Positions 25,189 to 32,755 of a DNA stretch of 64,000 nt are shown piece after piece; position 1 is the first letter of the stretch; each line of letters begins with the position of its first letter. The translations under genes were made by a program, and so were the position numbers. The DNA comes from Actinospica robiniae DSM 44927 (GTDB lineage: Bacteria > Actinomycetota > Actinomycetes > Streptomycetales > Catenulisporaceae), in NCBI RefSeq assembly GCF_000504285.1, contig NZ_KI632511.1, forward strand, positions 9,592,154 to 9,656,153. The letters run 5' to 3'. Under the pieces are notes generated by a model that was not told where the DNA came from, made no database searches, and worked only from the letters and a program-made list of their open reading frames with translations.

Positions 25189-25986
25189 GTGACCGCTTCC
25201 ACCGTGACTGCGAATGAGCGTTCGAACCAGGGTGAGGCCGGGGCGCCGCTGCGGCTGCCCGGGGGCCGCGACGGACGCGATCCGGAGCGCGCCATCAAGC
25301 GCGGGCCCAGCCGGGTGCCGCGGGAGCTGGTGCTGGCCACCCAGCGCGACCGGCTCTACGACGGGCTGGTGCGCACCGTCGCCGAGCACGGATACGCCAA
25401 CGCCACCGTCACCGACATCTGCCGGGCCGCGGGGGTGACCCGGCCGGCCTTCTACGAGCACTTCGACGGCAAGGAGGGGGCCTTCCTGGCCGCCTACACC
25501 CACGGCACCGACCTGCTGCTCGAGGTGCTCGAGGCGGCCTACGCCGCGCACGCCGGCGACTGGCGCTCGGCCGCCTGGGAGAACCTGGAGATCCTGCTGG
25601 AGGTGCTGGCCGGGGCGCCGGCCTTCGCGGCGATGGCCATCGTGGAGATCGAGGCGGCCGGCCCGGCCGCCCGGCGCAAGCGGGCCGAGCTGCTCTGGCG
25701 CTTCCGCCGCTTCTTCGCCGAGGCGCCCGAGCCGCCCGGGCCGGTGGACCGGGCCGAGCTGATCGACACCGTGATCGGCGGGGTGTACTCGGCCATCTAC
25801 CAGCGGATCGCGGCCGGCCGGGCGAGCGCGCTGCCGGAGCTGATGCCGGTGCTCGCCTACTTCGTCACCGCGCCGTTCGGGCTGGCCGACGCGCACCCGC
25901 CGCGCCCGGGCTCGAGCTCCCGGCCACGGGTGGTGCTGCCGTGCATGCCGTTGTTCCTCGCGGCTGATCAGGATACTGAGTCATAA
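25189..25986 (+). CDS. TetR/AcrR-family transcriptional regulator of the DUF6230/DUF6114 locus
   Basis: 265 residues from GTG 25189 (GAGAAAGG upstream). The N-terminal 45 residues are a low-complexity extension. The HTH spans about 55-100 (LYDGLVRTVAEHGYANATVT, then ICRAAGVTRPAFYEHFDGKE). The C-terminal ligand domain is helical (ENLEILLEVLAGAPAFAAM, AAGPAARRKRAELLWRFRRF). In many actinomycetes a TetR gene of this type stands next to DUF6230 and DUF6114 genes. Matching palindromes before its own start and before the DUF6230 gene support direct control of both. Confidence 0.87.
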   Translation: MTASTVTANERSNQGEAGAPLRLPGGRDGRDPERAIKRGPSRVPRELVLATQRDRLYDGLVRTVAEHGYANATVTDICRAAGVTRPAFYEHFDGKEGAFLAAYTHGTDLLLEVLEAAYAAHAGDWRSAAWENLEILLEVLAGAPAFAAMAIVEIEAAGPAARRKRAELLWRFRRFFAEAPEPPGPVDRAELIDTVIGGVYSAIYQRIAAGRASALPELMPVLAYFVTAPFGLADAHPPRPGSSSRPRVVLPCMPLFLAADQDTES

Positions 25987-26054
25987 GTGAAAGCTGATGG
26001 CCGATCAGCTCCGCGTTGATCGATCAATGGCGCTTTCACCTGCGCGAAAAGATT

Positions 26055-26070
26055 AAACTCCGGCGAGTTT
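26055..26070. promoter_or_regulatory. TetR-type operator, site 2
   Basis: AAACTC-CGGC-GAGTTT is a perfect 6-bp palindrome inside the same TTAAAC...GTTTTC frame as site 1. It lies between the TetR stop and the DUF6230 start, about 170 bp upstream of the latter. A TCCGGCCG/CGGCCGGA hairpin at 26181-26200 lies in the leader downstream. Confidence 0.68.
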
Positions 26071-26237
26071 TCTCATAACCTTGACCCAGTGCTTACTTGA
26101 GGGTAACTTCCTGCTTGTCGCTCGGCCGCGCGTATCGCCGCAGGCGTCCCGCGCCCGTCGCACCTCGCAAAACCCTGAAATCCGGCCGTTTCCGGCCGGA
26201 GACCAAGCCCATCGTCGTGCGTCTCAGGGAGCAACGA

Positions 26238-26867
26238 ATGAGTTCGACACAAAGCGCAAGCTCCGCGGTCAGGACGCAGGGCCGGGTGCGGTTGCGGCGA
26301 TTCGCCGCGCTCGCCCTGCCCGCCACCCTGGCCGGCGGCGCACTGGTGATCCTCACCGCCCAAGGCGTCCTCGCCGCGCAGTTCTCCATATCCGGCATGC
26401 CCTTCACGGTCACGGCCGACCAGCTCACCGGCACCGGCCTGGAGCAGTACGGCGCCATCGACAACGTCGCCGACGGCTCGCCCAACCTGGCGGACACCAA
26501 CGGCCAGGAACTGGTCTTCGTCTCGGCGATCAAGCAGGCGCAACTGACCAACCTGTGCCAGAGCGTGAGCATCGGCTTCGCCAACCTGGTGATCCGGGCC
26601 GGCGCCGGCAGCACCCCGGTGCAGGCCTCGGACCTCGTGGTCGACTCCGACTCGCTCACCGGTGACGCGAACTTCACCAACCTCTCGGTGGACCAGGACG
26701 CCAGCACCCTCGACGAGATCCCCGGGGTCGCCGGCCCGCTCGGAACCTTCGGCCAGCAGGCCGACACGGTGACCATCAAGAACCTGCGGCAGGACAACTG
26801 GGCCACCACGGCCTCCTCGTTCACGCTGCCCGGCCTGAGCATCGGCTTCTCGGACAACGGCTGCTGA
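26238..26867 (+). CDS. DUF6230-family secreted or membrane-anchored protein
   Basis: 209 residues from ATG 26238 with AGGGAGC upstream. A basic N-terminus (VRLRRFAALALPATLAGGAL) leads to a single hydrophobic helix serving as signal or anchor. The mature part begins AQFSISGMPFTVTADQLTGTGLEQYG, in outline the DUF6230 hallmark, followed by LTNLCQSVSIG and TVTIKNLRQDNWATTASSFTLPG. Function in the family is unknown. The stop overlaps the start of the DUF6114 gene (TGATG), so the two proteins are translationally coupled and probably act together at the membrane. Confidence 0.88.
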   Translation: MSSTQSASSAVRTQGRVRLRRFAALALPATLAGGALVILTAQGVLAAQFSISGMPFTVTADQLTGTGLEQYGAIDNVADGSPNLADTNGQELVFVSAIKQAQLTNLCQSVSIGFANLVIRAGAGSTPVQASDLVVDSDSLTGDANFTNLSVDQDASTLDEIPGVAGPLGTFGQQADTVTIKNLRQDNWATTASSFTLPGLSIGFSDNGC

Positions 26868-27505
26868 TGACGTCCGATCCCCGCGAAGAAGGCGCACGCG
26901 CCGATTCCCCCGACGGCCACGCGCCGGCGGGGGAACCCGGCGTGGAGCCGGCTGCGGCCGTGCCCGCCTGGGGTATCGCGGCCACGGCCGCCGAGACCAC
27001 GCGCCTCGAGGCGGCCGAGACCGCGCGCATCGACGTCACGCGCCTCGAGACCGCCGAGGCGGAAGCCGACCCCGCCGCCGGGGCCGGGGAGCCGCAACCG
27101 CGCTGGAGCCGGCGCGCCCGGCTGGGCTTGCGCGAATGGCGCCGCTCCCGGCCGTTCTGGGGCGGGCTGTTCGTGTTGCTGGGCGGCGGCGAGATCATCT
27201 TCACCTACAAGGCGCCGATGGCCCTGGTGATGCACTTCGGCCTCTACGGCCTGGCCGGCTATCTGGTGCCCGGCCTGCTGGCACTGCTCGGTCTGCTCAT
27301 CCTGTTCGATCCGCAGCACCGCACCTTCTATTCGGTGCTGGCCGTACTCGCCGCCCTCGGCACCTGGCTGACCTCGAACCTGGGCGGGTTCATCCTCGGC
27401 ATGCTGCTCGGCGTGATCGGCGGCTCGCTCGCGTTCGGCTGGCAGGCCGGGCCGAGGCCCGTGCGCAAGCGCGGGAAACAGTACCGCCCCTCCACCACGC
27501 ACTGA
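26867..27505 (+). CDS. DUF6114-family four-helix membrane protein
   Basis: 212 residues. A cytosolic, acidic N-terminal segment of about 80 residues contains repeated AAETTRLEAAETARIDVTRLE-like heptads. The DUF6114 domain follows (about 85-200) with four membrane helices: WRRSRPFWGGLFVLLGGGEI, a LVMHFGLYGLAGYLVPGLLA helix, FYSVLAVLAALGTWLTSNLG and GGFILGMLLGVIGGSLAFGW. The tail is basic. The start overlaps the preceding stop by one base. Known only as a conserved partner of DUF6230; the role is unknown. A strong terminator follows at 27574. Confidence 0.9.
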   Translation: MTSDPREEGARADSPDGHAPAGEPGVEPAAAVPAWGIAATAAETTRLEAAETARIDVTRLETAEAEADPAAGAGEPQPRWSRRARLGLREWRRSRPFWGGLFVLLGGGEIIFTYKAPMALVMHFGLYGLAGYLVPGLLALLGLLILFDPQHRTFYSVLAVLAALGTWLTSNLGGFILGMLLGVIGGSLAFGWQAGPRPVRKRGKQYRPSTTH

Positions 27506-27573
27506 ACCAGGGTACGAACAGCGCCGAACCAGGGCACGAACACCAGATCACCGATCGAACGGCCCTGGCATAG

Positions 27574-27601
27574 CCGCCCGCCCCCCGACCGGGGCGGGCG
27601 G
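27574..27601 (+). terminator. Hairpin terminator of the DUF6230-DUF6114 operon
   Basis: CCGCCCGCCCC (27574-27584) pairs perfectly with GGGGCGGGCGG (27591-27601) around CCGACC. It lies 68 bp past the DUF6114 stop. Confidence 0.8.
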
Positions 27602-27736
27602 CGCCGTTCCGGCACGGCCGCGCAGCAGCGTCTGACGGCTGTTCACGCAATGGTCGCCCGCCCGTCAGCCCCCTGGTGCCTGCGCTGGCGATGCTCCCAG
27701 ATGACATCTGTCTGCACCCTTACCCACGGAGCATCC

Positions 27737-28615
27737 ATGCGTCTGAGCACGCGCACGTCCTGGCCCGCCGCCGCGCTGGGCACCGTCGCCCTCGCCACGG
27801 CCTTCCTGCTCGCGCCGTCGGCCGGCGGCGCCCCGGCGGTCAAGCCGGCCGCGGCCACGCTGCCCACCCCGGCGCACATCGTGATCGTGATGGAGGAGAA
27901 CCACTCCTACTCCGACATCATCGGCAACTCCAGCGCGCCGTACATGAACTCGCTGGCCTCCTCGGGCGCGCTGATCACCGCGTCCTACGGCGTCACCCAC
28001 CCGAGCGAGCCGAACTACATGGCGCTGTTCAGCGGCTCCACCGACGGCCTCAGCGCCGACACCTGCCCGGTCACCAGCAAGGCGGCCAACCTCGGCTCCG
28101 AGCTGCTCGCGGCCGGCTACACCTTCAAGGGCTACTCCGAGGGCCTGCCCTCGACCGGCTCGACCACCTGCACCTCCGGCAAGTACGCCCGCAAGCACTC
28201 GCCGTGGATCAACTTCAGCAACGTCCCGACCGCGGACTCGCTGCCCTACACCTCGTTCCCGAGCTCCTCGAACTACGCGAGCCTGCCGACGGTCTCGTTC
28301 GTCATCCCGAACCTGAACGACGACATGCACGACGGCACCATCCCGGCCGCCGACACCTGGCTGAAGAACAACCTCTCCGCCTACGCCACCTGGGCCAAGA
28401 GCAACAACAGCCTGCTGATCGTGACCTGGGACGAGGACGACTACACCGAGAACAACCAGATCCCCACGATCATCGTCGGCCAGCACGTGGCCACCGGCGA
28501 CTACGACGAGACGATCAACCACTACAACCTGCTGGCGACCCTGGAGCAGATGTACGGCCTGACCAAGGTCGGCTCCAGCTCCTCCGCGAGCGTCATCGCC
28601 GACATCTGGAACTGA
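27737..28615 (+). CDS. Secreted acid-phosphatase-type phosphoesterase
   Basis: 292 residues from ATG 27737. A signal peptide (STRTSWPAAALGTVALATAF, cleavage after GGAPA region) precedes a phosphoesterase-family domain: HIVIVMEENHSYSDIIGNSS at the start of the core, THPSEPNYMALFSGSTDG, the LPTVSFVIPNLNDDMHDG block, and VTWDEDDYTENNQIPTI with metal-ligand acidic residues. This is the AcpA/phosphatidylinositol-specific PLC-like group of alkaline-phosphatase-fold enzymes. It should release phosphate from extracellular esters. The next gene starts 10 bp after its stop, indicating an operon. Confidence 0.88.
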   Translation: MRLSTRTSWPAAALGTVALATAFLLAPSAGGAPAVKPAAATLPTPAHIVIVMEENHSYSDIIGNSSAPYMNSLASSGALITASYGVTHPSEPNYMALFSGSTDGLSADTCPVTSKAANLGSELLAAGYTFKGYSEGLPSTGSTTCTSGKYARKHSPWINFSNVPTADSLPYTSFPSSSNYASLPTVSFVIPNLNDDMHDGTIPAADTWLKNNLSAYATWAKSNNSLLIVTWDEDDYTENNQIPTIIVGQHVATGDYDETINHYNLLATLEQMYGLTKVGSSSSASVIADIWN

Positions 28616-28625
28616 GCGAAGTACA

Positions 28626-29807
28626 TTGCCGCCCATCACGCGACCGGTCCTGCGGATCGGCGCACTGGGCGCGGTGATCGCGTGCGCGGCGGCGGGGTCC
28701 CTCGCCGCCGCGCACTTCACCGCGTCGTCCGCCGCCGACCCGGCGGTGACCGTGGCCCTGACCGCGTGCGGCACCCCGCCCGCGCGGCTGGCCGCCGGTC
28801 CGGTGCGCTTCCAGGTGACCGACGACTCCCGCGACTTCGTGAACGTATACGTCATCGCCGCCACCGGGAACGACGTCTACGCCGAGCTGCAGTCACTCGC
28901 GCCGCACGCGACCGTGGCGCTGTCCACCGACCTCGGCGCGGGCAGTTACGCCCTGCGCTGCGTCTTCTCCAACGGCAAGATCGGCACCTCCGAGCCGATC
29001 AGCGTCTCCGGCGCGGACGACGGCGCGGTGCCGGGCTACGTCCCGCTGCCGGACCTCGACATGCAACCGGCGGTCTCCGCCTACACCAAGTGGATCGGCG
29101 GCCAGCTGCCCGCGCTGCTGACCGCGAGCAAGACCCTGGACGCCGACGTCGCCCGAGGTGACCTCGCCTCGGCGCGTAAGGACTGGCTCGTCGCGCACCT
29201 CGACTACGCCAGGCTCGGCGCGGCCTACAACGCCTTCGGCGACTTCGACGGCGAGATCGACGGCATGGCCGACGGACTGCCCGACGGCGTGCACGACAAG
29301 GACTGGACCGGCCTGCTCGCGATCGAATACGGGCTCTGGCACGGTGCGGGCGCCGACACGCTGCGGCCGCTCACCAAGGGCCTGCTCTCCAGCGTCAATG
29401 GGCTGATCCAGGACTTCCCGAGCGAGGAGGTCGATCCCGGCGACGTGCCGCTGCGCACCCACGAGATCCTGGAGAACGCGCTGCAGTTCGAGCTCACCGG
29501 CATCGCCGACTACGGCAGCGGCACGGAGCTGGCCACCACCTACGCCAACGCGCAGGGCACCGGCGAACTGCTCGAGATCCTGGCCTCGCTGATCCAGCAG
29601 CGCGACCCGGCTCTGCTGCGCACGGCCCTGGCGCAGCTGGCCGCGTTCCAGGCGGACCTGCTGGCCGACCGGACCGGCGCGGGCTCGTGGATCCCGGTGG
29701 GCTCGCTCAGCGTCGCGCAGCGCCAGCGCCTCGACGCCGATCTCGGCGCGCTGCTCGAGTCGCTGGCCGAGGTGCCCGACCTGCTCTACCCGCGCACCTC
29801 CGCCTGA
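28626..29807 (+). CDS. EfeO-like protein (cupredoxin plus M75/imelysin domain)
   Basis: 393 residues from TTG 28626. A signal helix (LRIGALGAVIACAAAGSLAA) leads to a cupredoxin-like domain (about 45-135: VRFQVTDDSRDFVNVYVI, GSYALRCVFSNGK) and an M75 domain (about 150-390: LDARGDLASARKDWLVAHLDYARLGAAYNAFG in outline). EfeO delivers iron to the EfeU permease. Neither efeU nor efeB is adjacent here. The canonical GxHxxE motif of the M75 fold reads GLLAIE (about 29309-29330), lacking the histidine, so metal handling may differ. It is probably co-transcribed with the phosphoesterase upstream. Confidence 0.8.
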   Translation: MPPITRPVLRIGALGAVIACAAAGSLAAAHFTASSAADPAVTVALTACGTPPARLAAGPVRFQVTDDSRDFVNVYVIAATGNDVYAELQSLAPHATVALSTDLGAGSYALRCVFSNGKIGTSEPISVSGADDGAVPGYVPLPDLDMQPAVSAYTKWIGGQLPALLTASKTLDADVARGDLASARKDWLVAHLDYARLGAAYNAFGDFDGEIDGMADGLPDGVHDKDWTGLLAIEYGLWHGAGADTLRPLTKGLLSSVNGLIQDFPSEEVDPGDVPLRTHEILENALQFELTGIADYGSGTELATTYANAQGTGELLEILASLIQQRDPALLRTALAQLAAFQADLLADRTGAGSWIPVGSLSVAQRQRLDADLGALLESLAEVPDLLYPRTSA

Positions 29808-29829
29808 CCCGCGGCCGCCCGACGCCCGC

Positions 29830-30378
29830 TCAGCCCGCCGCCAACGCCACGGTCTCGCCGTCCGCGCGGATGACCACGAACACGTTGCGCGCCTTGGCCG
29901 AGCGGGCGTCGAGCGCGGCCGAATGGGTGCCCGGCTCGACCTGACGGTCGAACAGCTCGCGGGTGCGGGTGCGGTAGAGCGCGTCCAGCCGGTACGCGGT
30001 GATCCGCAGCCGGCACGGGCTGCGCAGTTCGAGATCGACGATGCCGCCGCGCACCGAGGCGTCCACGACGGCGCGGCGGCCGAGCGGACGGCGGTCCAGC
30101 GCCTGCTCGAACTGGGCCACCAGCAGCTCGGTGATCGGCGCGTAGCCGTCCACGAACACCGCCTCCGGGTCGGCCTCGGCGAACTCCCGCCGGATCCGCT
30201 CCCGGTCGGCCGGCTTCACCGCCCGGCCGAAGGCGACCACCCGGTACCCGGCCCGCGCCCGCACCCCGGCCGGGTCCTGGACCTGGTCCGCCTCGATGCC
30301 CTCCGCCCGCAGCGCCCCGGCCAGCCGGGTGAGCACCGCCGCCCGCCGCCCGATCAGCAGCACCCGTCGCTCGTCCAC
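29830..30378 (-). CDS. Conserved hypothetical protein with Rossmann-like N-terminus
   Basis: 182 residues from GTG 30378. The start DERRVLLIGRRAAVLTRLAGAL followed by EGIEADQVQDPAG and YRVVAFGRAVKPADRERIRR suggests a small alpha/beta Rossmann-like fold of receiver or dehydrogenase type without catalytic residues. The C-terminal half (about 100-180) is a beta-rich segment with IVDLELRSPCRLRITAYRLD and NVFVVIRADGE. I do not recognise a named family. It stands on the same strand as the SMR gene, separated by 63 bp. Confidence 0.65.
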   Translation of the reverse strand: MDERRVLLIGRRAAVLTRLAGALRAEGIEADQVQDPAGVRARAGYRVVAFGRAVKPADRERIRREFAEADPEAVFVDGYAPITELLVAQFEQALDRRPLGRRAVVDASVRGGIVDLELRSPCRLRITAYRLDALYRTRTRELFDRQVEPGTHSAALDARSAKARNVFVVIRADGETVALAAG

Positions 30379-30441
30379 GCGCCGACAATAGCCGGACCGG
30401 AGCCGGCTCCGTGCGCCTTCCGGGCACCTCGCGCCCGGGTT

Positions 30442-30765
30442 TCAGTGCACGCTGCCGGCCAGGTTGAGCCCGGCCACCCCGGCCACGATGAGCACGATGG
30501 CGACGATCTTGAGCGCGGAGACCGACTCGTTCAGGAAGACCATGCCGTAGATCACCGTGCCGGCCGCGCCGATGCCGGTCCACACCGCGTAGGCCGGCCC
30601 GATCTCCAGCCGCCGCAGCGCCAGGGTGAGCAGGCCGAACGAGCTGAGCGCGAACAGGACGAAGCCCACGGTCGGGAACAGCTTCGTAAAGCTTTTCGAC
30701 TGCTTCAGGCACACCGCGAAGCCGGTCTCCAGCAGACCCGCGCAGACGACCAAGAGCCACGCCAT
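30442..30765 (-). CDS. Small multidrug resistance (SMR) transporter, SugE/Gdx type
   Basis: 107 residues with four membrane helices. The conserved first-helix Glu is in LLVVCAGLLETGFAVCLKQS, helix two follows KLFPTVGFVLFALSSFGLL, and AYAVWTGIGAAGTVIYGM is the SMR signature. The KQSKSFTKLFP and YAVWTGIGAAG wording is closer to the SugE/Gdx (guanidinium exporter) branch than to EmrE. Dual-topology homodimers are usual. No guanidine riboswitch was recognised upstream. Confidence 0.9.
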   Translation of the reverse strand: MAWLLVVCAGLLETGFAVCLKQSKSFTKLFPTVGFVLFALSSFGLLTLALRRLEIGPAYAVWTGIGAAGTVIYGMVFLNESVSALKIVAIVLIVAGVAGLNLAGSVH

Positions 30766-30815
30766 GCGTCGAGCCTGCCGCTGCGCCGCCCCCGCCCGCG
30801 AGCCGGGAGGACCGA

Positions 30816-31640
30816 TCAGGCGACCGCCGGCGAGCAGGCCTCGATCGCCCGCTGCAGCATCCAGTCCGTCACGCCGTCGGCCGCGAGCTTCTCGAGCAGC
30901 GGCAGCAGCTGCGGGTCGGCGAGCTCGGCGGCCGCCTCGAAGTAGAGGAAGCCGGCGTCCGGCTGGGCCAGCATCTGCTTGAGCACCGGCAGCACCCGCG
31001 GGTCCTTGCGCCGGGCGAGCGCGGAGGCGGCCTCCCCGGCCGTGTCCGGGTCCACGTCGAACAGCAGCCGGGCCAGCGCGTCGCGCAGCTCCGGGGTGTC
31101 GTTCTCCCGGCTGCCGAGCGCGAACGCGGACCAGTCGCGCACGTCCGAGTCCTCGTCCCGCAGCAGCGCCGAGAGCACCCGCACCGCCTCCGGCGGCAGC
31201 GGGTCGACCACGGCCGGGATGCCCCGGGCCACCTGCCAGCGCACGCTCGCGTCCGGGTCCCGGGCGAAGCGCAGCAGCGGGTCGAGCACCCGGGCGTCGT
31301 CGATCACGCACGCCAGCGCGTTGGCCGCGGCCCGGCGCAGCCGCACCCCGGCCCCGCCCGGCTCGGTCAGCGCCACGGCCGCCGCCGCGTCGATCAAGGG
31401 CTGGACATGCCAGTCGAACTGGTGCGCCTGTACCGCGAGCAGATCGAAGCCGAGCGCGCGCACCGGCTCGGCCGGCTCGGCCCAGAACGCGGCGGCCAGC
31501 CCGAGCCGGTTGGCGGTGGTCTCCAGCCGGGCGAAGACGTCCTCCATCCGGTCGAAGTGGGTGGCGGTCGACTCCTCGTCCTCGTCGTCGTAGTCGAGCA
31601 GCTCGTCGAGGAGCTGGGCGGGTATCGGCAAGGTGGACAT
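30816..31640 (-). CDS. HEAT-repeat protein
   Basis: 274 residues. An acidic N-terminus (ELLDYDDEDEESTATHFD) is followed by about five HEAT/PBS-lyase-type repeats (residues 90-270): VRLRRAAANALACVIDDARV, DASVRWQVARGIPAVVDPL, DSDVRDWSAFALGSRENDT and GEAASALARRKDPRVLPVLK. Such scaffolds mediate protein-protein contacts, and some are phycobilin-lyase-like. No catalytic domain is present. The start at ATG 31640 gives MSTLPIPAQLLDELL. The GNAT gene at 31728 is divergent. Confidence 0.85.
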   Translation of the reverse strand: MSTLPIPAQLLDELLDYDDEDEESTATHFDRMEDVFARLETTANRLGLAAAFWAEPAEPVRALGFDLLAVQAHQFDWHVQPLIDAAAAVALTEPGGAGVRLRRAAANALACVIDDARVLDPLLRFARDPDASVRWQVARGIPAVVDPLPPEAVRVLSALLRDEDSDVRDWSAFALGSRENDTPELRDALARLLFDVDPDTAGEAASALARRKDPRVLPVLKQMLAQPDAGFLYFEAAAELADPQLLPLLEKLAADGVTDWMLQRAIEACSPAVA

Positions 31641-31727
31641 GGCCTCAAGTGTGGCACCGCCCCGGCCGCCGCGCGCACCCGTCCATTCCGTTGGACCAGG
31701 CCGGAATTGGGCCCCTAGGGTGATCGC

Positions 31728-32366
31728 ATGTCCAGTGAGGCCACCACACAGCCCAGCGTCCCGTCGAGGCCCGGTTTCTCCGACGTGCGGCTGAGATCCG
31801 AGCGCCTGCTCCTGCTGCCCTGGGGCGAGGAGCACATCGACGCGATCACCGAAGCCTGTCAGGATCCCGACATCCAGCGCTATGTGCCGCTGCCCGGCCC
31901 CTACACCCGGGCCGACGCGGAGAAGTTCGTGCGCACGGTGGCGCCGGCCGGCCGGGCCGCGGGCACCGACGTCGTCTTCGGGATCCTGCACGCCGAGACC
32001 GGCCGGGTGCTCGGCGCGGTGGGCCTGCACCGGTTCAAGGACCTGGGCCGGGCCTGCGGCGGAGCCGGGGACATCGGCTACTGGGCCGCGCCGTGGGCGC
32101 GGAACCAGGGCTACATGACCGAGGCGGTGCGGGTGGTGTGCGCCTGGGGCTTCGAGTACCTGCGCCTCGCCCGGATCCAGTGGATCGCGGTCGTCGGCAA
32201 CGAGCCGTCGTGGCGGGTGGTGGAGAAGCTGGGGTTCACCCGGGAGGGCACGCTGCGGGCGCACCTGCCGCTGCCCCAGGGCGGCCGCGCGGACACCTGG
32301 ATCGGCTCGATCCTGAGCACGGAGTGGGGATCCGCGCAGACCGGTTCGTCGTCCGACGTCTGCTGA
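31728..32366 (+). CDS. GNAT-family acetyltransferase (RimJ/RimL type)
   Basis: 212 residues. The GNAT fold is visible in LRSERLLLLPWGEEHIDAIT, the acetyl-CoA-binding segment IGYWAAPWARNQGYMTEAVR (Q/RxxGxG/A-like motif A) and IQWIAVVGNEPSWRVVEKLGFTREG (motif B, typical of ribosomal-protein N-acetyltransferase-like enzymes). The substrate could be a protein N-terminus, an amino acid or an antibiotic. ATG 31728 lacks a strong Shine-Dalgarno sequence, so translation may be leaderless or weakly initiated. Confidence 0.88.
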   Translation: MSSEATTQPSVPSRPGFSDVRLRSERLLLLPWGEEHIDAITEACQDPDIQRYVPLPGPYTRADAEKFVRTVAPAGRAAGTDVVFGILHAETGRVLGAVGLHRFKDLGRACGGAGDIGYWAAPWARNQGYMTEAVRVVCAWGFEYLRLARIQWIAVVGNEPSWRVVEKLGFTREGTLRAHLPLPQGGRADTWIGSILSTEWGSAQTGSSSDVC

Positions 32367-32755
32367 CGGCCGGTCAGCTGCTCGTCGCCGGGCTCACGGC
32401 GGGTGCCGCCGTCACGGCGGCCGTGGTGCCGTAGGCTGCCGGGGACGGCGCGGTCGGGCAGGGCGCGGCCGAGGAGTGCGGCAGCATACGCACTGCGCGG
32501 GCTATCGCGCGGCGGCGGTCGCCCGCGCCGAGGACGTGCCCGTCCGCCGTAGGGACGCGGAACTCAACCGTCCGCTGCCGCCGGCCGTCATGGAGTCTGT
32601 GACGAGTCCGGCCGAGCGAAGCATGCTGCCCGATCGGCCCACCGCGATCGTGCCGTCGAGCCGGTCCGGCGGTCCGGAGCCGTGATCTATCCTGGCCCCG
32701 GCGAGACAAGGTTCGAGAACCGAAGGAGACGCGCATCAACACCCGCAGCGCCCTT
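32367..32755. other. Intergenic region without recognised gene
   Basis: These 389 bp lie between the GNAT stop and the GH3 lipoprotein. One short frame at 32370-32434 encodes a hydrophobic stretch (AGQLLVAGLTAGAAVTAAVV) without a usable start codon, possibly a remnant. AAGGAG at 32723-32728 is the ribosome binding site of the next gene. I see no structured RNA or repeat. Confidence 0.5.

Noticed and set aside
30766..30815. Guanidine riboswitch before the SMR transporter
   Set aside because: The gap is 50 bp and I could not recognise any conserved guanidine-aptamer motif.
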